Shown one piece after another: positions 11,490 to 22,780 of a stretch of 64,000 bases of DNA. The notes under the pieces are model-generated. The model did not search any database and was not told where the DNA came from. It saw only the letters and a program-made list of their open reading frames with translations. The position numbers and the translations under genes were made by a program. The stretch comes from Pseudeuparius sepicola (Eukaryota; Arthropoda; Insecta; Coleoptera; Anthribidae), in contig OY987299.1 of NCBI GenBank assembly GCA_963920635.1, positions 127,411,373-127,475,372 on the forward strand. The letters run 5' to 3'. Every line of letters starts with the position of its first letter. The stretch's first letter is position 1.

Positions 11490-11885
11490 ATATTTGCAAG
11501 CGAAAGGAAATTGCCGCGCGGCCCGCCGAATCCAATTCCCCGCAGACATTCTCCGTAAATTCGAAGTTGGCGCAGTTAGATAACCGATATAATGAGCGGA
11601 GCGGCCCCTTCGTGTTTGTTTTGCGTGCTCGCGGGCACTTCGCGATATTGTTTCTTCCGCGGATGCGAGCGGCTGGGGGGGTTGGGGGGTGGTGGTGTCG
11701 GGGCACCTGGGGGAGCCGTCCCGCCACCCCCTGCGGAATGGGAATTCGCGGCGCTGCACGAACGGCTGGCTACCTAAAAAAAATGGCGAAGAGTGTGCCG
11801 GAGAGTAATAGTTGTCGATGTACCGCGTAGAGTGGATCGCGGGTAATAATGGAAGCATGACCGGTGGACGGTCATCGAATGATTC
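11490..11885. promoter_or_regulatory. CpG-rich island, candidate regulatory element or first exon
   Basis: This is strongly CpG-rich and includes a G-rich run at about 11668-11695. Open frames exist on both strands (the longest is minus 11373-11891, 172 codons), but the predicted peptides are low-complexity P/R-rich, with no family I recognise. I therefore treat it as non-coding regulatory or 5-prime untranslated DNA. A genuine first exon cannot be excluded. Confidence 0.35.
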
Positions 11886-12289
11886 AAGCAAAACCGTACA
11901 CTGGTGTACAAATAGCTGATAAAATTCACCAATGATTGTGGAAAGAGGTGATTTAAGAAATATATATTACCTTTGTTTTAACAGAACTGGGCGGTGGTTT
12001 CGTTTTTTAGGAAGGAAATTGAGAATTATTTTTCCAATTTTCTCATAAAAAAAGTGTTTGGTAACCCGCAGTATCGATATCCCCGCGCTCGCCTGATATT
12101 CATTATGTTTCATACGCTCGAACACGTCGCGTGTTTCTTTGTGTGCGATACCAAATCATGCCGAATCCACGGAAAAGAAAAACTTGCGGACTTCAAACAC
12201 AAAATCAAGAAGAAAATGAAGAAGATACACCAAATGCTGACTGATTTCTCCTCAAGTAAGTAGGTTTATAGAGTAAGTAGGTTTATGGA

Positions 12290-13065
12290 TATCCTGCATC
12301 TATTACCCAAAATAAAGTTATATTAGAATGGGTGAAGGGTTACAAAATTCCTTTTATAACCAAGCCCTGTCAAAACAAAATACCAAAAAGTAATTACGGT
12401 CCTGAATTTCAAGAAAGCATTACCAACCTCCTCACAGCTGGGGCTATTATAAAAAGCATAACATTGTAAAAAGATGGCAAAAATAGGTTTATATTGAATC
12501 TTAAAAGATTGAACAGGCACATTTCGTGCTCGCACTTTAAACTGGAAGATAGCCCTACTGTAAAAATTTAAAATACAAGAATTGTTACATGGCAACCATA
12601 AACCTTAAAAACGCATATTTTCTTTTGCCAATCCCTGCAAATTATCGAAAATATTTAAAGTTTGAGTACAAGGGCCAGCTTTATGAATTCACATGTTTGC
12701 CATTCGGGTTATCAACCGCCCCGTTTGTATTTACCAAAACATTCAAACCTGTCATCAACCATCTACGCTAATTAGGGTTTCTTTCGGTCATATGATTAGA
12801 TGACATCCTACTACTCGGGGAAAACGAACAAAAATGCAACAATAATATAAACCACACTATCCACCTCCTAACGTCGTTGGGATTAAAAAAACCCGGGAAA
12901 AAGCAATTTAAAACCAACTCAAACCATAAAATACTTAGGATTTAACTATAATAGTACCCAAATGACCATATCAATACCCAAAGGAAAAACACAAAATACG
13001 CTTTCTTTCATACAATCCATAAAAACGAAATCAAAAATAAAAATTAGAAACTTTGCAAAATATTA
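12290..13065 (+). pseudogene. DIRS-like retrotransposon reverse transcriptase, broken
   Basis: Translation in shifting frames gives, in order, an EWVKGYKIPF block near 12330, a RFILNLKRLN block near 12488, an intact 60-codon stretch at 12589-12771 with NLKNAYFLLPI and FTCLPFGLSTAPFVFTK, the catalytic LDDILLLG near 12803, and KYLGF...MTISIPKGK near 12930-12985. This order and these signatures fit the reverse transcriptase of DIRS-type (tyrosine recombinase) retrotransposons. Several stops and frameshifts show it is dead. No methylase-like domain or tyrosine recombinase was found downstream, so the element is incomplete. Confidence 0.75.
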
Positions 13066-13293
13066 GAAGTAGACCCAAGCTTTGGTAGATTCTGGAAAAC
13101 TTCTGACAGACATCTTTCACACATTGTCTACGCATAGGAAGTACCAAATATATAAGTATTTCAATGTCTCGGTACAAGAAATTGCAACCCAAAAAAAAAT
13201 GTTGACGCCTCTCTGTTTGGCGCAGATTTCGCAGACAAATACAAATCAGCGAAATCTATTGAGGCGACGTCAAGAGAATTACAAATCCAATGG

Positions 13294-13690
13294 GTAAAAT
13301 CTTGGTGAGGCATATACAGAGTCTCGTATAAGTAAGGGTAATACCTTACATACAAGACAAACTCGAAGGTAATGACGTAAACACGAGTAATATCTGATTA
13401 CAGTCATTGTGCACACCACTGCCTCCGTAACCTCGTCCAATGAGTAAAATCTTGGTGAGGCATATATAGAGTCTCGTATAAGTAAGGGTAATACCTTACA
13501 TACAAGACAAACTCGAAAGTAATGACGTAAACACGAGTAATATCTAATTACAGTCATTATGCACACCACAGCGTCCATATAACCTCATCCAACGAGTAAA
13601 ATTCTGGTGAGGCATATATAAACTCGAAAATAATGACGTAAACATGAGTAATATCTGATCACAATCATTATGCACATTCAAAACCATAGT
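13294..13690. repeat. Tandem repeat, about 150-bp unit, three copies
   Basis: Units begin with gtaaaatcttggtgaggc at about 13294, 13444 and 13596. The third unit has lost about 60 bp from its middle. The repeats lie inside the DIRS-like remnant, between its reverse transcriptase and the RNase H fragment. Confidence 0.85.
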
Positions 13691-13976
13691 AGGCTAATGA
13701 CTAACGTCTATTTCTTTCCCCACAGGCGATAGTGACTCAGACAGCTCCGAACGAGCCGCAAGCCCATCTGATTCGGAGGAATCTCTCCCGTCAGTACTCC
13801 CCGAAACAGAAGCGCCCCCACACTCACAATCCAGATGATTCTATTAAAGACATTCTGGGGTCCAACCCATTAAATAAAAATGTGGTAGGGCCAGCTCTGG
13901 CCTCCCGCTGGGAATCTTATCTGTCCTCGGGAATTGACAAAGAGTCGACGAAAAAACTGACGAGCAGTACAACGTA
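13690..13976 (+). pseudogene. Probable ORF1 (gag-like) fragment of the DIRS-like element
   Basis: One frame starts with an acidic, serine-rich run (DSDSSERAASPSDSEESLP). After a frame change it continues ILGSNPLNKNVVGPALASRW, followed by a GIDKE motif. The composition and the second block resemble the region upstream of the polymerase in insect DIRS elements. The upstream piece near 13200-13280 may belong to it. Its position downstream of the reverse transcriptase is out of normal order, so either the element is rearranged or two copies overlap. Assignment is moderate. Confidence 0.45.
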
Positions 13977-13984
13977 ACCACAAA

Positions 13985-14255
13985 ACTTACAAAACGATTT
14001 TTTATGGTGGTCACTTAATCTTCCAAATAGTAAAATGACCCTGAAGGAAAGGCCTTAATTTTTCACCACATTCACAGATGCTAGCGGCTCAGGCTGGGGG
14101 GCAATATGTCAGAACAAAATAGGAAAAGGATTCTGGAACCCTACACCCTACAGAACTTAATCAATCAATTTTTTAGAACTTCTAGCAGCCTTCAGGGGAT
14201 TACAATCCTTTTGTAAAAATTGCGAGAATTGTAGCATATTATTGGAAATAGATAA
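13985..14255 (+). pseudogene. DIRS-like RNase H fragment
   Basis: The translated stretch carries FLWWSLNLPNS, then TFTDASGSGWGAICQNKIGK, and after a stop FLELLAAFRGLQSF. The TDAS...GWGA and LELLAAF signatures mark the first two acidic catalytic regions of the RNase H domain that follows the reverse transcriptase in DIRS elements. It ends abruptly at the left terminus of the 14256 element, which probably truncated it. Confidence 0.65.
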
Positions 14256-14676
14256 GGGTTGCGTTTAAGACCCCCAATCATACCAAGCGCTTTGATTGCA
14301 GCGCTTTCTACTTTCGTCTGCTGGCGCTCACATTTCGTTAAACGGTTATTTTATGAGAGTAAAGCTAGCGCCCGAAATATCGAGATGTAAAAATGAATTA
14401 AGCTCAAACACAGCATCAAAAAAGTAAATCACGAAATCGAAATTTTACAATGGCTTACCGCACTGAAATAACATAAATAAAGTTAAAAAAGGGAACTGAC
14501 AGAACAAAGTAAGGTTAGAACAAACCCCTTATTATAGCAATCACAAGCGATCAAGCATAAAATTTTTACGCTCCCTAATTTCGCAATCCGCTGAAATCTA
14601 GCGAAACCGTTTAAAGCGTGCAAGCATCAAACCGCTTGCAAGCGATTGCAATCGTTTTGTCGTCCTAAACGCACCC
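14256..14676. mobile_element. TIR element, 421 bp
   Basis: Ends GGGTTGCGTTTAAGAC and GTCCTAAACGCACCC are inverted copies differing by one indel and one substitution. No coding sequence is visible. It abuts the DIRS remnant. Confidence 0.65.
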
Positions 14677-15169
14677 AATGTCACCGCAGTCACCTATATA
14701 AACCGAGTGGGTATAAAAGTGGTGCGAAAAGCGTAAAATCATGATTTTTGCATCATACATAGCGGTTTCGAGATATTCTTTTTGCAATTTATTCGTTCAA
14801 AAAATTTAGAGTTCTTAATACTGGGTTTTCGATTTTTAGGGTAGAAAAGGTGTTTACAGCCTATTTTAATGTCAAACTAAACATAAAATCACAAGGCAAT
14901 AAGCTTTTGTTTCCAATGGTAACTTTATTTGATTTATTAACAAAAGAGAGACGCATGTGTGGGTTATCTATAGATAATAGAAAATTAGGAGGAGGGGTAG
15001 TCGTGGCTTGACTAGTTAAACAACAAGAACTAAATTTAGTGGGAAATAAGCCAAATTTTAAGTGTGAAGACTTTTTTATTTGTGAAAGTTTTCGCAGTAG
15101 TTTAACTGCTTCTTCAGTCACTAATAAGTGAGTTCCTAATATAATGTACATATGTTAACGTTTGAATTA
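14677..15169. other. Unassigned stretch with a minus-strand open frame
   Basis: A 96-codon open frame lies at 14861-15151 on the minus strand. Its product is not recognised and shows no membrane segment or motif. I do not call it a gene. Confidence 0.3.
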
Positions 15170-15171
15170 TA

Positions 15172-16390
15172 CATTGGACAGGGCAAAAGTAAAATTTTTT
15201 TTAATTTAGATTTGACAAAAAACTAGTTCAATATGATACTTAAAAATTAAAGAAAATAAAAAAAATAATTTTAGAGAAACATGTATTACGAAAAGTTCTT
15301 TAGAATTAAAAGGTAAGCCCAAAAATTCAGTTTCAAGTTTCCATTCCATAGATAGGTAGTTATTTATGTACCTATACCAAGGAACTAAAGTTAATATTTT
15401 TATGACTCATGTGGAATTTAGTTGCCTCTGGCCGAGGCAAATAAACCACATATAAAAATCACTTCAGTGCCGAGGTATATATATTTTTTTCTAAATCGGA
15501 ATAAATATTTTATTAAACAGAAAAATAATCATAATTATCACCCGTCCATGAATCGACTGCGTGGGGCGTTGCTTGACTTTGACGATCGCTCTACCTAGGT
15601 CAAGTATGACGAGGCACGGTGCTTCCCAACAGAAACTACAAAATATATTGATATTCAAACCTACTAAAATAAAACTATTTCGCAATGTGTATGAAAAATT
15701 AAATGGGCCTTTATTGGATTGGTTCTGAATATTTGGTCACTTTTGACGGGCGATGGCTCCGCGTCTGACGTTTGATATTTACATCTCACCAAGGACTACC
15801 TACTTATAAAAATGGTACAATAATGGGCTATTTCAGTGCCGATGTCTGAGCTTTTAACGACGATTTTGTGACACTTTACTGCCGATTTCAAGAAAAAACA
15901 TTTACGGATTTTTTATGATTCACCCTGTATAAGAAATAAAACCAGATCCATTTTAGAAAGGATTTAACATTTTTATAGACGTGAATATTAGGATTTGTTT
16001 ATGAACTTGGAAATAAAACAATTTTTGCACCAGAAAAACTAGTATTTTTTCGTTAGCATTTTGGCACTCACGTTTATAAATGATAAATCTTCTATGAAAC
16101 GGAACTGGCTATTAACTAAAGTAGTTTTATTTTCTATACGGGATAAATCATAAAAAAAATCCGAAAAGATGTTTTATGGAAAAGAAACTAAAAATAAAAA
16201 TAAGGATGCTTTACTCTTTAGTGTTTTTCATACATTCAAACCTCCCTCGTATACGAAATGATATATTTCAATTTTGAAAACTGCGTTTTGAGTTTGCAAG
16301 AATGCACAAACTTTTAGAATAAAATTTTCTGATAAATTAAATGTAAAGTAAAAAAAATCCCATATGGTGTTTAGTTTCTGCCGGACAATG
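15172..16390. mobile_element. Tc1/mariner-type element with an older repeat inside
   Basis: TA at 15170-15171 and 16391-16392 flanks ends CATTGGACAGG and CCGGACAATG. The inner part near 15295-15315 (gaattaaaaggtaagccc) resembles the inner arm edge of the 75-965 element, suggesting a related family. The segment at about 15535-15905 matches 33825-34180. No transposase is recognisable; the open frame at 15491-15685 minus is not supported. Confidence 0.6.
15535..15905. repeat. Dispersed repeat, copy A
   Basis: Colinear with 33825-34180: both share ggcgttgcttgactttgacg, a tatgacga block, and a tail with acaataatgggct, ttcagtgccga, gagcttttaa and gccgatttcaagaaaaa. Function is unknown. Confidence 0.7.
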
Positions 16391-16392
16391 TA

Positions 16393-17148
16393 TATAGCCT
16401 ATAATTTAACAATGTTAAGTTAAAAAAAGAGGAGTTCTCGAAAATAAATATCGCCAAGAGGTTCATTGTTCGAAAACTTGGATACACAGTGGTTAATCTA
16501 ACTAGAATCCGAGAGGACTGAAAAACTCTAGCTGAATGCGCAAAAAAAGCGAAAGAAAGATGGTAGTCCAGTGGTGACTCTCATCGTTTTTCCCCTTGGT
16601 CCAGTGACTCTCATTTATTGTTCCCATTATTTTCAAGACTTTCTATTGTTTCTATAAAAGCTTCAGATTTAAGAAAAAATCTTTAATATAAGAAAAAAAC
16701 ATAATGTATTATGGATGAAAATTAAGAGTCCCTGCCAGTAACATTAGATTGCAATCAAAGCTACTTTGTAACATCAGATATTCGTCCTATTTTTCGTTTT
16801 TTTGTCGAAACACCACACACAGTATTATTCTCCACGACCAAATGCACCTGTTCTCGATTAGACTCAAAGATCAACTGCCAATAAAACTTAAATATAATAA
16901 TTCAATCAGACGAGTTTGTCAGACGAGTTTGTCACAACAACAAAGCAGAGTTTAAAAGCTACATTTTGCACTGAATACTTTTTTTGCCTCATATATGGAG
17001 TTTCATCGTTTTTTCCCCCTGGCTCTTCAAATTGTATTACTGTGTAGTGTTTTACATACATTATTACGGCTATTGCATACTGCATACATATTTCCCACCT
17101 CAGATACAGTCAGTGTAATTTCATTTGCTACGGGAACTTTTTTAAGCC
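16393..17148. other. Unassigned stretch
   Basis: A short duplication of ccagtg...actctcat lies at 16567-16617. No gene was seen. The open frame at 16995-17210 crosses into the piggyBac left end and is not real. Confidence 0.35.
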
Positions 17149-17664
17149 TTAACCCATTTCTTCCCAGTGGTGCGTTAACGCACCAGGCCACAAGTATTTT
17201 TTTTTCTTAAGATGTATTTATTTTTTTGACTATTTGACTTAAACATCTCATAAATATAATTTATGAATCATAGAAAATGAATACTGATAATAAATACTTC
17301 TTACTCTGTTCCAGTTATATTTTATGAAACATACGCAACTTTCACAGCACTTTTGTTGATTTTGTTATCACCGTGAAATAAATTCTTAAATGTTTTATTT
17401 TTTTACAAAATATGAAATATGACATTGGAATATATCCATACCTTCCTAGGAAAACAAAATGTTGTTGATGGATAACCTTTTTTTTTCAATATCAATAAGA
17501 AAACATGCGTGGTGCATTTTTGCACCACTGGCAATATAAGTAAACTGATCCCTTTTTATTCGTATCGGCAAAAAATTATTTTTATGCCTTGATTTGCTAT
17601 ATTTAGTTAGTTTCGAGGTAGAGCTATAAGAGTAGGTATTAGTAACTGTGTTTGATTGCTAAAG

Positions 17665-19421
17665 ATGTCTATTAAAAAATATTTCACGAAAGAAGAATTA
17701 GAGAGGGCATTGGAAGAGGTAGTAAATAAACTAGAATGTGAGGGAAGCGGTAAGTAAAATTATGAAAAGTTTGAAGAAAATAAGTTTATTTATATGTTGT
17801 GCAACTTTTAGACAATATCGATGCAGTATACATACCTCCAGATCATACTGACAGTGTTACTGACGAGGAAGAATTACAAGAAGACTTCAATATCGCAGAG
17901 GATGAACAAGAGCCTCACGATATTGCTCACGGGCGTAGCCAGGATTTAGTTTTGGGGGGGGGGGTTTAGTTTGAGAACTAAATAAAACAACAAAAATATA
18001 CTTACATGAAATTTAATATCTATATATTCATCCGAAAAACTACGACATATTTATAAAGTTGTTAACTTTAAATGAAATGGATAAATTAATTTCGTTCCTC
18101 TGCGCTAAATCTAAAACCATTAAAGAAGAAATCTTCGGCTTTAATATATCCACTACTTCATCTGCATGAATTTCTGTTCCATAGTGAATGTTCATTAGAG
18201 CCAAACCATTAAGTCTGTTTTTACTTGTAGTGCTTCGTAAATAGTTTTTCAGTCTCCTTAGGCTCGACAAAGACCTTTCTGGGGTAGCAGTGGATATACG
18301 GGAATGGTAGCCAAGATTTGTAGTAATGTGTAAATATTAGGATAAAGGTTTTTATCGCACATATCTGGGCATTCCAAACTAGATTTCGGGGTAGGCAAGT
18401 TCGGCTGCAACTGCGTCTGCCTCTCGTCAAAAGATGGCGCTAGGCGCTACTATTACTACATATATTCAAACGTAATAATAATTTAACTCTTCACTCCTCG
18501 TATTTTTAGGTAATATTTTGCTTATTTCGGGGGGGGGGGGGGTTGAACCCCCGAAACCCCCCCCTTGGGATGGCTTTAGTGAAGGCTTGTATGAGGAATC
18601 GGTTTCAGACAATCAAGCGAAATTTACATTTGTCGGATAACAATAATTTGGATAAAAATGACAAATTTGCCAAAGTTCGACCATTTTTAGATGTCTTGAA
18701 TAAAAAAAACTCGCAGTGGGGCATTTTTTCATTCAATCTTTCCATCGACGAACAGATGGTTGCGTATTTAGGTCGACATTCATGCAAAATGTTTATAAAA
18801 GGCAAACCTGTCCGGTTTGGCTTCAATATGCAGGAGCCAGCGATAAAAAGACCTCTGATTTAGGTTTAGGGGGCGATGTAGTGATGAAGTTAAAATTCAA
18901 ATATTTCCATAGTACGCTGGAACGATAATGCAAGTGTAACTGTTTGCAGTAATACATTTGGAGTAGAGCCTGCATGTAAGGTGAAACGATATAGCAGAAA
19001 AGAAAAAAAAGGTATCTCTATTGACCAGCCCTATGCTATTTCACAATATAATAAATACATGGGAGGAGTAGACCTTCATGATAACGGCATAGCTAATTAC
19101 AGATGTAATGTTATGGGGAAAAAATGGTGGTGGCCAATATTTTCTAATTCTCTAGACAGCATTGTTGTGAATTCTTGGAAACTATATAACATGGTAAACG
19201 AAACAAAGATGTCGCAGCTTGATTTCAAATCTTATATAGCGTTACGACTAATAAAATCTCCGGTTGAAATTTGATATGATGGGATAGGTCACACCATTAT
19301 TCCTCATGAAGGAAAATCACGAAGAAGATGCAGAGTATGTCACAATCATACTATATATATTTGTGAACGGTGTCAGGTACATTTGCACGTCCCATGCTTT
19401 GCACAGTATCACAAAAGATAA
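17665..19421 (+). pseudogene. piggyBac-type transposase (DDE_Tnp_1_7), broken
   Basis: Exon 1 starts at the ATG at 17665 (MSIKKYFTKEELERALEE) and ends at a GT donor. A 62-bp intron (17750-17811) ends in TTTTAG, and the frame continues with an acidic region (VTDEEELQEDF). A hAT copy interrupts it at 17938-18563. The catalytic domain resumes with NNNLDKNDKFAKVRP and NLSIDEQM, which holds the first catalytic Asp, then GKPVRFG. The stretch that should hold the second catalytic Asp is missing between GLGGDVV and WNDNASVTV (about 80-100 residues). The third Asp is in YMGGVDLHD, followed by GKKWWWPIF. The C-terminal cysteine-rich zinc-binding domain (CRVC...CERC...PCF) ends at 19421. Frameshifts and the deletion make it inactive. 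Confidence 0.9.
17938..18563 (-). mobile_element. hAT element copy 1, nested in piggyBac
   Basis: It begins with the family terminus CACGGGCGTAGCCAGGAT at 17938 and runs through a poly-G tract to about 18563, where it joins piggyBac coding sequence without its second terminus, so its right end and some host DNA are lost. It carries the hAT C-terminal dimerisation region on the minus strand (SSLRRLKNYLRSTT, RLNGLALMNIHYG at 18040-18270). A 2-bp insertion shared with copy 2 (GTATATCC instead of GTATCC) shifts the frame just upstream of this region. Confidence 0.8.
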
Positions 19422-19699
19422 ACTTTTACTTATAATATTAGTTGGTATCTATTCCCAGTGGTTCGTTTTCGCACCAATAGAAAACTTTTTGTGTTTTCCA
19501 TTTGGAGTTGCAAATTTCCTTTACAGGTTCTTTCATTGTATTATTATATAAAATATATAAAACAGTATTTTTCAAAAAAAAATTAATCGCATATTTGTCT
19601 CTTTTAGGAATAGTTAATATATTGTATCTAAAAAACTTCACATTTTTTCTGTCATTTGTACCCTTGGGAAGAAATGGGTTAATTAAGCAATTAATTTAG

Positions 19700-20030
19700 C
19701 TCGGCACAATGCATAAACATAAAAATAACAGCACCTTGCGGTCCGCGTGCTCGCCGACCATGTTAACAGCCGTGAATGCAGCTCTAACGACGCCGAAAGC
19801 GCGATAAGGCCTTATTAAATTATTATAAAGCCGGAGACGGCAAATGGTGTTCATTTAGATAATTGACCTCCGCGAGCGACCCCTTTACGGTCAAAAATTC
19901 AATTAGACCCCTGCGGATTTTTCACGCGTGTCCGCCTGTTCATTTTTTTCCAGTCGCCGCCTCGTCGTGTCCCGAATTATAAAGGGAATAGAAGAGGGTG
20001 TTAGGGCGTGATTTTTTTTTAACTCGCATC
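19700..20030. promoter_or_regulatory. CpG-rich island, candidate conserved non-coding element
   Basis: GC-richer sequence with several A/T-core words (TTATTAAATTATTATAAAGC) resembling homeodomain sites. There is no open frame of note and no inverted repeat ends. A regulatory role is inferred from composition only. Confidence 0.3.
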
Positions 20031-20234
20031 GAGAAAACAAGAAAAGTGTTAAGTTCATTGTTTCCTTAGCTGTTGAAATAGGAAGACCAACTGGATACCA
20101 TATGATGATGACGTGATCTAGTTTTTCCCTGGTAATCCGGATCTAGCTGCAGAATTGATATACAAAGTATCCTCGAAAAGTTAATTGCTTAATTAATATG
20201 TTTTGGAAAAAATAAAAAATATCGTTTGATGGCA

Positions 20235-20500
20235 TTTTGACAAATCCTTTACGATCCTCGTTGTTGAAATGCCTCCCTACGCTACGGAAGTATTCAAATT
20301 CTAGTCTAGTTATTTGTGTAAAACCAGAAAAAAATCTCTATGTTTTTGTGGAAAACACATTAATATTTGTAATACAATTAACGATTTTCACCATATTGCT
20401 GTTCATTTGACATTTAAATCAAAATCGATTAACGGGCAGAAAAGATTCCCTATATAATACTTTTTTTAATATCTCAATATTAAACATTTGTCTCATATGT
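20235..20500. repeat. Dispersed repeat, copy B
   Basis: Diverged match to 4405-4800 (ctcgttgttg, aatgcctcc, gtattcaaatt, tcaaaatcgatt). Non-coding. Confidence 0.5.
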
Positions 20501-20915
20501 TTTTAGGTTCCTAAAAGAAGACATGGCTAAGCTACATTAGCTAGAAGCAGCAACTACTCCAGCACACAAAAAGCTCTTGCGTGCACTGAAAATCTAGAAA
20601 TATAATAAAAGGTATTTAGTTTAAATATATGCTGAAATAAATATTATTACATCAAGAATCGGTAACATTAACAAGCAAAACGCATGTAGAACTATCTTGA
20701 TAATTTAATGAAATGTTAGAAAATTTTCAAAAATTTATTTTGGCAAGTCTAATTTTTCTTTATCTGCCATAAAAATTTTTGTACTAAGTGATAGTTAACC
20801 CTGTATGTATCTTCTGGATAATAGCCAAAATAAGGCTTATTGTTAATTGCTTGAAGAAAAACGCCTAACTTTAATTAGTGAATGTCAAACTCAGTATTTT
20901 CGCCTAACCTATATA

Positions 20916-21571
20916 CAGGACGATTTTATTAGAAATACCACCGCGATATTCTCGCTTGTTTAGCGCTCTACAAAAAAAAAAACGTAAGAAAAAAAATCTG
21001 GCGATGATAGCGGAAAACTTTCATATTGAAAATTCATGGCACTAAGAAGCTTTATGCAACTGGGTAAGTATTCAGATAGTTGAAGAAAATTTTTCTGTTT
21101 CTTTCTTATTAAGCGATTTTCTCGCTAATTTTGGGCCGCACAAAAAATACGTAAGAAAATAAAATATGGCAATTTTTAAAAAAGAAATGGACCTGGCCTC
21201 TATGTCCAACTTTTCGCGCTGTGCTAAAAAAACTTCAGATCGACAAAAATTTGCATGCCCTCAAGAGAGCCGAAGACCCGGTGTAATTTGCTGAACCTAT
21301 CTGAGCACCTGGATGGATATAGCTTCTCAGTTACATCAATTTTTAATTTAAAAGTTTTTCTCTGTCTCTTAAAATAAACATTCCACGGCTATTAATAGTT
21401 TTTCTCAATTTGAGGTTTTTTTATATTGCACGACAAGTTGACCATGGATTCCGATTTCTTTTTCAGCACCACTTAGCTGTTCAAAATTACCACATTTTTG
21501 TTCCTTATGTTTTTTTGTAGAGCTCAAAATAAGCGAGAAAATCGCGGTGGTAGTCCAAAAAAATCATCCTG
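20916..21571. mobile_element. Tc1/mariner-type MITE, 656 bp
   Basis: Terminal repeats start CAGGACGATTTTATT (left) and CAGGATGATTTTTTT (right, inverted), both continuing ACCACCGCGAT and TCTCGCTT. TA lies on the left (20914-20915); the right side reads TG, probably a mutated TA. A subterminal block (CTCGCT...ACGTAAGAAAA) is repeated directly at about 20952 and 21119. Confidence 0.75.
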
Positions 21572-22480
21572 TGTTCAATGGTCATTGACAGACCGAGGCT
21601 ATAAATAGGCCCGACGGGAAATTTACGGCCTGCTTTTTTTCTACATTTTTCAACGCCATAGGGGTACGGTAACTCAGTGTAAATTTACGCACGCATTTAC
21701 CTTTGGTCATCGTGCCTAATAGTCATTTATTTCGGGTTGATTTGGTGTCAAAAGACTTCTAGTGACCTAGATTACCGTGTTGTGCTAATATTTCTTGTGT
21801 TTTGGGTCGGCTGCTTTTGGTCCTGGCTGCGCCTATACATGAATCAGGGATGAGTATTTAACAATTCATTTCCTTGAAATTTTGGCTATGCCATATTACC
21901 ACCCAGGTTTTGCCGTGCCTTTGGGGTCACTAGCTTGTAATGAAGTTATCACGCTTTTCTTTTTTCTCCATCAATCACAGTTTTCAACAAAGTTACCACG
22001 CTTTTCTCCCCGATTTTCCGACTGCATCTCACCGCGAAACCCTAGTCCGCAATCGCGTCACCACTGAGTCCGTCCGAACCGCCAACCGAAGGCACCGCGG
22101 ACGCTAGTTCAAATGTGTCCGCCCGGACCGCCGATAGATGGCGCTGGGAGTCGGTATCTCACCGCCGGGGCCCAGTCCGCTGGTAATAAGACCGTGACCG
22201 CTTATTCCATCTGGCCATCTGGTGTCTTAGTCTTCCTCCACTTATCGAGTAAGCAGACTAGATCAATATATTGCTGTGATCAGAAACTCCCGATTCCGTT
22301 CTCTGAAAACAGAACCGTGGAGTCGAGCAATAAATGCGAATAAATTCGCTGTTGTAATAAGCTGTTTACAACTCTCGCTATGTAATATACTATAGTTGTT
22401 GTAAAATCCAAATTTGTGGTTCTCCTGTTCTCCAAATTTTACGAAAAAGACCCATTTCTCTAGAGATTCCCGCTTCGTAA
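21572..22480. other. Unassigned, partly CpG-rich stretch
   Basis: The stretch at 21990-22230 is CpG-rich with small open frames (21882-22067, 22113-22343 plus). Their products are not recognised. AATAAA-like signals near 22329 and 22340 raise the possibility of a solo LTR or a 3-prime end, but I found no partner. Confidence 0.3.
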
Positions 22481-22499
22481 TTCAATTAGAAACTTCATC

Positions 22500-22780
22500 T
22501 TTCCCGCCACATTTCGAAATTATCCCCGAATTCCACCCTAACAAGCTGCGCCGTCGCCGCCGCCGAATTCGGGGAAATTCCCACTGAAAAACTAATTGGA
22601 AACAGGCCGAGAAAAAATCGTATTACGTGAATGGAGGCGGGCTTACGGCTTATGATCTCGGGGCACGTAATCTCATTACGGAGGTGCGTTGTTTACTGCA
22701 ACACAGTCCGAATTGGCCGGCCGCGAAATATACCTACTAAATAAGCGCCATTTCGTTTGCGCAAACAAAGATTGAAAACA
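22500..22780. promoter_or_regulatory. CpG-rich island, candidate conserved non-coding element
   Basis: A compact CpG-rich block with a GCCGTCGCCGCCGCC run near 22551. No transposon ends and no supported reading frame. Confidence 0.3.

Larger units (their letters stand above)
17153..19678 (+). mobile_element. piggyBac-like DNA transposon, defective
   Basis: TTAA at 17149-17152 and 19679-19682 flanks ends CCCATTTCTTCCCA and TGGGAAGAAATGGG, the target site and end type of the piggyBac superfamily. Subterminal repeats built on CCCAGTGGTGCG and GCACCA occur at 17164-17185, 17507-17532 (inverted) and 19453-19476, and could be transposase binding sites. It contains a broken transposase and a nested hAT copy. 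At 2.5 kb its length is normal, although part of the transposase is deleted and about 0.63 kb is inserted. Confidence 0.9.

Noticed and set aside
11373..11891. 172-codon minus-strand open frame, the longest in the window
   Set aside because: It lies over a CpG-rich island with overlapping frames on the other strand. The product is low-complexity and P/R-rich with no recognisable domain, so GC-rich non-coding DNA explains it better.
14861..15151. 96-codon minus-strand open frame as a possible gene
   Set aside because: No domain, no splice or promoter context, and AT-rich codon make-up typical of chance frames here.
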